63,059 bases of DNA, taken from Rhizaria sp. SCN 62-66 (taxonomy: Eukaryota > Rhizaria, unplaced). The stretch covers positions 1 to 63,059 of the forward strand of contig MEDY01000291.1 of assembly GCA_001724265.1 (NCBI GenBank), read 5' to 3'. Within the stretch, counting starts at the first letter, position 1. Each line of letters opens with the position of its first letter. The translations under genes were made by a program, and so were the position numbers. This document shows, piece by piece, positions 57,801-63,059 of the stretch. The notes beneath the pieces are model-generated. The model searched no databases. It was not told the origin of the DNA and saw only the letters and a program-made list of their open reading frames with translations.

Positions 57801-59731
57801 CTGAGATTAACCCGCCCGGTCAGCACGTCGTCAAACAGGACGTCGCGGTCGTCCTCGTCGGCGGCCGCGAACAGCAGGTCGCGCACCACGGCGCGCGTGT
57901 CCCCGTCCAGCGCGCGCATCTGGTCCAGCGACGGCAGCTCCAGCCGCTCAAGCAGCAAGTTCACGCTCGCGTACGCGTCGCGACAACGCTGGGAGCCGAA
58001 GTAAGTGTAGTAGCCATTGAGCGCGGGCGGCGCCGCCAACAGCCGCCGAGCCTCCCGGTCCCCCGCGTGCCGTTCCCAGTCGAACCCCGTGCCCGCGCCC
58101 GCCTCGTCATTATGGCGCTGCGGTGGGTGCACGAGCCGCGCGGCGCCCTGCCACGCGGCGCGCCTGCCGTCCCAGGCGACGGCGACGGCGAGCAGCGCGC
58201 GCTCGCCGAACGCCAGCGCGGTCTGCCGGCACCCCACAGCAGGCTCCGCGGCCGCGTACGGGTACGAGCTGCGGTTGTACGGGTCCAGCGGGTCGCCATG
58301 GCCGTAGCGCCCCACCGCGGGCCGCGCGAGACTGGACGCGGAGGAGGCGCCGGGCGCGGGGCGCGTGACGGGCGCGGTGGGCGGCCCCGTGCCGCAGTCG
58401 GCCGCCAGCGCGGGCGGGAGGTGCGCCAGGATCATGCTCTCGTAGCACGAGACCACGGCGTCGCGCGCGACCGAGGGCTCTGACGCGCGGTGGCCGGCTG
58501 CGACCTCGGCAAACAGCCGCGACAGCGCAGCCGCGGCGGGAGACGGCGCCGCGGAGGCCGCGGCGGACGCGTTGGGCAGTTGGGGGTCGGCGCTGTCGTG
58601 GACGCGGCGTAGTTCAGTCGCGTCAGGTTGGGGGGCGTTTTGGTTTCCAGCGCTAGTGCCCGCGTTGCCGTTGCCGTTGTTGCTGTTGCTGTTGCTGTTG
58701 TTGTTGCTGTTGAAGTTGCTGGCGGCCTTGCGCGCGGCGTCGTCGTGGTGCATCTTGAGGAGGTCGGCGACGGCGTCGGCCGCCATGAGCGAGCACAGGT
58801 AGGGAAAGCAGGCGCCGCCCGTGCCGCCGGCGGCGTTGGCAAGGATGAGCAGGCGCGCCACGTGCGGCGGCTGCTGGTAGTGGGCGAAAAGCAGCGCAGG
58901 CACCTCGGCGTCGTCCACGCTCGCCGCGACGAGCTCCTCGCCAGAGAGGGCGTGTGCGCTCACCGCGACGTCTCCGCCGCTGCCACTGCTGCTGCTGCTA
59001 ATGCTGCTGCCAGCAAGGCCGGCGGGGGCAGGGAGGAGCGCGAGCACGTGTTTGAGCAGCGCGGGGTCGCCGTTGGTGACGACGCACTTGACGAGCTGCT
59101 TGACGTGCACGGGCAGCGAGTGTGCCGTACCGCTGCGCACGCCCGCCGCCGCCGCCGGGTCCGCGGCAAGAAAGCGTACGACGGGGGCGTGGAACTCGGT
59201 CGCCGCGACGAAGAGCGGCGACGCAGGGTAGCTGGAGACCTTGTTGGGGCAGAGGTTGAGCGCGGCCCAGAGCTGCGGCGAGAGCGCCTGCTTCAGCATG
59301 CGCACGGCGGCCAGGTTGCCCAGCTGCGCGGCGCACGAGACCGGCAAGCGGTGCAGCGTCGTAACGGCGTCACCGCAGCGGGCGAGGATGAACCTGAGCG
59401 CGTTGTAGTAGTGGCGGCCGATGCAGAGCGAGAGGATGTCTGAGATCTCGGTGCTCTCGACGGTGCTTGTCACCAGCACCAGGCACGCGGCGAACCCGGC
59501 GGCCTCCGACGGACTCAGTGTGGCCCGACCATAAGTGCCGGTCGCCACCGGCTGCTGCTGTGCGTCACCGCCGTCGCCGCTGTCGGTCTGCGGGACGTTG
59601 AACGGGACGTTGAGGAAGGCGGCGTGGACAGCGCGCAGTCCCGCGAGCATGGCGTCGTCGGAGCTGACGTCCAGCGTGGCGCGGAAGTTGCGCGCGCCGC
59701 GCACAAAGATAACGTCCTCGTTCAGACTCAT
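54815..59731 (-). CDS. ankyrin-like 1638-codon protein read through two in-frame TAG codons
   Basis: From ATG 59731 one frame runs to TGA 54817-54815. It is broken only by TAG at 57781-57779 (codon 651) and TAG at 55228-55226 (codon 1502). Between the first TAG and the next Met lie 33 GC-rich codons without a stop, not an AT-rich spacer as between all other genes here. The N-terminal part has ankyrin-like helices (about 125-240: LPVSCAAQLGNLAAVRMLKQ, SPLFVAATEFHAPVVRFLAA, VKCVVTNGDPALLKHVLALL). The middle has a Cys/His cluster (PPCPQCHAVPSAQFPCFPHC) and a helical region (DEEIDALQSVRDFYAHTKTG). The last 136 codons look protein-like (AVEKQVLRAISGPVEQFDGY, IGQLNLVHRVCRDMANKTCL). No family recognised. 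The alternative is three adjacent short genes in the same frame, which is unlikely. Confidence 0.7.
55226..55228 (-). other. in-frame TAG, codon 1502 of the ankyrin-like gene
   Basis: Context GTC TCC TAG CCT GGG. A further 136 sense codons follow before TGA. The sequence on both sides is GC-rich and exon-like. Confidence 0.95.
57779..57781 (-). other. in-frame TAG, codon 651 of the ankyrin-like gene
   Basis: Context GCG GGC TAG CAC GGC. Upstream 650 codons and downstream 850 codons are open in the same frame. Confidence 0.95.
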
Positions 59732-60391
59732 GACCGACGTTGAGTGGCGTTTTAGCAGATCAGCAGATGGGTGCGGCGTGGTAAGGTGCGAAGTGCGTTT
59801 GCGAAAGTGATGCAGAAAGCTCCAGTCGAGTCTAGACTTAAATCGAGAATACCGAGTTGTAAATAACTGTTAGGCAATTTACTGTTTAATAGTCATACCG
59901 ATTACAAAGTTAAACGCGCAAAAACCAAGTATTATCACGATTCACGTTGTAAACAACACGTACAACATGAAGATAGTTTGCCGAAAGCGGGGGCTATGAC
60001 TCTCCACCACAAACGCGTTATGTTGCACAACAGTCTGCTTTAGTCAACATTAGAGCGATAAATAAGTCGGTAAAGGTTTAAACTAAAGGCATTTAGAAAA
60101 AGCGGCGGATATTATACGATATGCATGGTTGTTTTGATCTTAAAAATGATTGTTTATGTATGTTTTGTTGTTTTCGCGCGGCACAGCCCGTCTCTCCTCT
60201 CTTGGCTCAGTCACTGCAACACAGCACCGGCACGATGATATTCACAGAATGCAATATCACGCCACAGAAGAGTTTCCAAGCCTATGGACTATACCATGCA
60301 CATGCTGCAAGGGTGCGACACTCACACTCTATGAACGCAGAGCGCACTCCCACGTCGAGAGTGCGTAACTGGCGGTTTGGGGGCGTCGGCC
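59732..60391. other. intergenic gap, ankyrin-like gene / 71-aa gene
   Basis: About 660 AT-rich bases with the promoter of the ankyrin-like gene and the 3' end of the next minus-strand gene. No RNA gene or repeat recognised. Confidence 0.4.
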
Positions 60392-60607
60392 TTACTCGGC
60401 CTTGGCGGGCTCAGCAGCAGCCTCGGGGGCCTCAGTGGAGGGGAAGACGCCAAGGACCGCGGAGTTGGTGTTGGTGGGGGCATCGTTGGGGGCGCCGGAC
60501 CAGGTGTAGGGGCTGTGGCCGAAGGGGGTGATGGGGGCCCACGCCTTGTCGGAGCCAGCGGTCACAGGCTCGAACACGCCGGGGAACTTGGTGGACACGG
60601 TGGACAT
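60392..60607 (-). CDS. small protein, 71 aa, family not recognised
   Basis: Reads MSTVSTKFPGVFEPVTAG, then DKAWAPITPFGHSPYTWSG, and ends in an Ala/Glu/Pro tail (EAPEAAAEPAKAE) with TAA. The DNA is GC-rich with codon use like the other exons. It begins six bases after TTTTTTTGCAG, a strong splice acceptor, so there is an upstream exon. That exon may be only leader, or may carry a start such as the ATG at about 60770 (MLSSSKASLATAAG), but the join is not clear and the donor is not GTACG. Aromatic and Pro-rich, without a membrane segment. Confidence 0.65.
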   Translation of the reverse strand: MSTVSTKFPGVFEPVTAGSDKAWAPITPFGHSPYTWSGAPNDAPTNTNSAVLGVFPSTEAPEAAAEPAKAE

Positions 60608-61155
60608 GCTGGTCTGCAAAAAAACAAGGCGAAGAGATAGATAAGATATGCGACTATAAGCTCCCGTCATTTTCAGTCTAGAATATGGGTGATTAATGGG
60701 ATGCCGAAGGGGACTTCCTGCCACGCAACTCCAGCCGCAGTGGCCAAGCTAGCCTTGGAGGAAGAGAGCATAGACAAGCTTTACAAAACAGATAATTTGC
60801 AAATTAGGCAGAAATCGCAGTTTAATTAGGCGTATGCATTACCGCATTACGTTCTGATGGTTTATTGCGGCGGTATATGAACTTCTTTTACCGAAGCGAT
60901 GCCACTTGTTTCGGACCCCCGACGAGCCGCCACCGCCGCTGCTCTCGGACCGTAACAGAGCAGAGCAAGTGAAAACAAAAATATTAAGCACCCTCAAATG
61001 TTCCATATAAAAAGATTTTAACTCAAATTCTTGAGTTTATTACTATATTCAACTCTATATAACTTGAATGAAAAACGATCAGCTTACAATCTCTTGATTG
61101 CCGCGATCTATCTTGCGTTTTGTGGTAGTACGGCTTCTCAGCAGGTGCCAACTTC
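60608..61155. other. gap with probable intron and leader of the 71-aa gene
   Basis: The part adjacent to 60608 is intron-like on the minus strand (pyrimidine run plus CAG). The rest is AT-rich intergenic DNA. Confidence 0.4.
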
Positions 61156-62205
61156 TCAGTGTCCATGCCTGGCCTCCCCGGCCGCGCCCGCGCCGCCGTG
61201 CGCGGCCTCCTCGGCGGCCTTCTTCGCCCGAACGCCCTTAAGCGCGGGGGAGATGACGAGATCGAACTGCCCCTCTGCGGACCCGGCCGAGTTGTAGTCG
61301 ACGGCCGAGCGCACAGAGTCCAGCTCCTCCTTGTCTTCCTCGGTCAGCTTCGCCGCGAAGCCCCACTTGTAGCGCGTCAACGTGGCCGGGTCCACGGCCG
61401 TGCGCGCGACGCCGCGGTAGAAGCTATCGGCCAGCTCGCCTCGGTTCCACGCGCGCGCGAACTTGGCGAAGAGCGCGCGCGCCTGGTCGGAAGTTAAGTC
61501 GCTAAAGTAGACGCGCTTGTGCTGCTCGAGCCAGAGCGAGAACTCGACGTTGCGGGTGAAGAAGTCGTCCGCGGTCAGGCGCGGAAACGGCACACCGCCA
61601 GGGGACACGCCGGTGGTGTAGCCGTCGGCGTCGTCCTTCTTGTCCTTCTTGTCCTTTTTGTCCTTCTTGTCGTGCTTATCGCGCTTGCTGCTGTCACGGT
61701 CCCGGTCACGGTCACTGCGGTCGCGCTCACGGTCGCGCTCACGGTCGCGGCCGCGGTCGCGGTCGCCGTGAGAGCGGTGCTCACGGTCACGATCAGTGCG
61801 GTCACGATCACGGTCACGGTCACGGTCGCGCTCACGGTCATGATCGCGGTCGCCCTCCCGGTCACGGTCGCTACGGTCGCGGTCAGATCGGTCACGGCCA
61901 CTGCGATGCTCGCGGTCGCGGTCGCGATTGCTGTCGCGGTGACGCTCACTACTGTGACGCTCATTACTGTGACTACTGCTGCTGCTGCTGCTGCTGCCGC
62001 GGCCACGGCCGTGCTCACGGTCACGGTCACCATCGCGATGAGAACGATCAGAGTCGCGGTCGCGGTGGCGGTCGCTGTCGCGATCACGGTTACGGTCAGT
62101 ACGGTCGCTGCGGTCGCCGCCCCTGGCGTCATCACGCGGGCGGTTGTCGCCGCTGCGACCGCTGTGGGCGCGGTGTGCGTCGCTGCTGCGGGCGTCTGTG
62201 CTCAT
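61156..62205 (-). CDS. Arg/Asp-rich protein with conserved C-terminal domain, probable RNA-processing factor, 349 aa
   Basis: Single exon, TGA stop. Residues 1-175 are nearly all RD, RS and RH dipeptides with one Ser run, like RS/RD proteins of the spliceosome. A KKDKKDKKDKKD basic-acidic linker follows. The C-terminal ~130 residues form an ordered domain: DDFFTRNVEFSLWLEQHKRV, YFSDLTSDQARALFAKFARA, WNRGELADSFYRG and TRYKWGFAAKL. This YF-W-L / Y-L-AR-LF-FV--WN-G pattern recalls a small eukaryotic family found behind charged tails in nuclear proteins, but I cannot name it with certainty. A nuclear, splicing-linked role is inferred from composition only. Confidence 0.8.
   Translation of the reverse strand: MSTDARSSDAHRAHSGRSGDNRPRDDARGGDRSDRTDRNRDRDSDRHRDRDSDRSHRDGDRDREHGRGRGSSSSSSSSHSNERHSSERHRDSNRDRDREHRSGRDRSDRDRSDRDREGDRDHDRERDRDRDRDRDRTDRDREHRSHGDRDRGRDRERDRERDRSDRDRDRDSSKRDKHDKKDKKDKKDKKDDADGYTTGVSPGGVPFPRLTADDFFTRNVEFSLWLEQHKRVYFSDLTSDQARALFAKFARAWNRGELADSFYRGVARTAVDPATLTRYKWGFAAKLTEEDKEELDSVRSAVDYNSAGSAEGQFDLVISPALKGVRAKKAAEEAAHGGAGAAGEARHGH
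61627..62100. repeat. degenerate CGGTCA/CGGTCG hexamer array coding Arg-Asp dipeptides
   Basis: Dozens of six-base units on the plus strand (complement of coding GAC/GAT CGN). Near 61635-61675 there is a second array of TCCTTCTTG-type nonamers (minus-strand coding KDK). Confidence 0.85.
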
Positions 62206-62534
62206 GCGGTGCGTCGTCTCTATTTGATGCTGTTGGGTTTCAGGTTGCAGAGGTTCAACGGGTGAGTTCTACAGAGTGGGAGAGAAAGGGATACAAAGGC
62301 GCATGGATGAGCAAAACATGGGTTTCCGAATAAACCATAAAGGTATGGTATAAAAAGCTATCGCAAAGTTCTATTGGTACTACACCGACTCGCTCTGACG
62401 GACTCTGCAAGGCATTCGTATTGATGTTGAATCTTGTGGTTGGCAGCAAGCTTCGAGGCTGTCGTCGAGCGTCTTGATAAGCCATCTTCTGTGTCACATA
62501 GTCTGATCGACAGTCACATTTTGCGCATCACAAC
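62206..62534. other. divergent intergenic region, RD protein / PSMA3
   Basis: About 330 bases with both promoters; no other feature recognised. Confidence 0.4.
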
Positions 62535-63059
62535 ATGTCTTCAGGTGCCGGGGTACGTATGATATCTTAATTGACACAGCTAAATATACTGTCTGTTATG
62601 TGATCCAGCTCCTCCTTATTCAATGACCCAAAGTTCAATCGCACGCTTGTGGTCACAATACTTCCTCACCTCACAGCTCTCGATACATCGCTATATACTT
62701 CGCAGTATGACTATTCAGTCATGAGTTTCTCACCTGATGGTCGCGTCTATCAGGTCGAGTATGCCGAGAAGGCCGTTGAGAAGGCTGGGTACGTCCTCAA
62801 CAACTACTAACACTGATACCCTGGTTCTATATTAATGTATCTCTTGTCAGTTTGCTTGTTTCTACGTTCTTTGCTTCTCATCATTCAGTGTAACTGTGCA
62901 TATACTGCTTGTATGGATTTATACAGTACTTCGATTGGTATCAAGTGCGTGGACGGCGTCGTGCTGGGCGTGGAGAAGGCCATCTTCTCGCGCCTGCTCA
63001 AGGCCGACGCCAACAACATCATCCACCCGCTCGACACCTACTCGGCCATGGCGTGCTCG
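62535..63059 (+). CDS. PSMA3: 20S proteasome subunit alpha-3 (alpha7), 5' part, runs off the window
   Basis: An outer-ring alpha subunit of the 20S proteasome. Exon 1 is 62535-62552 (MSSGAG), exon 2 is 62706-62788, and exon 3 runs from 62927 to the window end; both donors are GTACGT. The joined protein reads YDYSVMSFSPDGRVYQVEYA, then EKAVEKAGTSIGIKCVDGVV and GVEKAIFSRLL. Human PSMA3 has [27 protein letters not shown] and TAIGIRCKDGVVFGVEK at the same places. The SFSPDGRVYQVEYA block is the alpha-subunit signature. About 80 residues of ~250 are visible. Confidence 0.95.

Noticed and set aside
1-63059. CRISPR arrays, insertion sequences, integrated viral genes or toxin genes
   Set aside because: No spaced direct repeats, transposase motifs, terminal inverted repeats or viral hallmark proteins were seen; all repeats found are coding low-complexity or a microsatellite.

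Overview
The window is nuclear DNA of a unicellular eukaryote that builds a motile cilium. Genes are interrupted by spliceosomal introns. Exons are very GC-rich and the proteins are rich in Ala, Ser and Gln tracts, while introns and intergenic DNA are clearly AT-richer. Two genes are cilium-specific: the dynein-2 intermediate chain DYNC2I2/WDR34 and the axonemal dynein assembly factor DNAAF1/LRRC50. A stand-alone formate-tetrahydrofolate ligase argues against animals and fungi, which usually carry the multi-domain enzyme. I cannot place the lineage further from sequence alone. Almost every intron starts GTACG(T/C/A) and ends in a pyrimidine tract plus AG.

Layout: eS1/RPS3A (-, partial), DYNC2I2 (-), a 1989-aa orphan (+), an auxilin/GAK-like PTEN-C2 phosphatase (+), a large metallophosphoesterase (+), ribulose-phosphate 3-epimerase (+), cytochrome c peroxidase (-), uS13/RPS18 (+, reading frame broken), thiolase (+), formate-THF ligase (+), ApaH-like phosphatase (-), GINS3 (+), a BORCS5-like protein (+), DNAAF1 (-), an HSL-type alpha/beta hydrolase (+), a 2007-codon membrane-anchored orphan (+), a TMX/PDI-like thioredoxin protein (-), protoporphyrinogen oxidase (+), a 1638-codon ankyrin-like protein (-), a 71-aa protein (-), an Arg/Asp-rich protein (-) and proteasome alpha-3 (+, partial). 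There is no operon logic. Neighbours are mostly unrelated housekeeping genes, often divergent or convergent, with intergenic gaps of about 0.2-0.9 kb.

The most notable signal concerns the codon TAG. Two very long genes are cut by in-frame TAG codons (43448-43450 plus; 57779-57781 and 55226-55228 minus). In each case the same frame stays open on both sides, the DNA keeps its exon-like GC-rich character, and the frame finally closes at TAA or TGA. None of the roughly 20 genes whose ends can be seen terminates at TAG; all use TAA or TGA. One of the internal TAGs lies at the end of a CAG-rich poly-Gln run. Together this suggests that TAG is a sense codon here, with Gln the best guess, or is efficiently read through. 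A second oddity is the RPS18 gene, which lacks about 43 nt of its most conserved region and shifts frame, while the proper C-terminus is still present in another frame.
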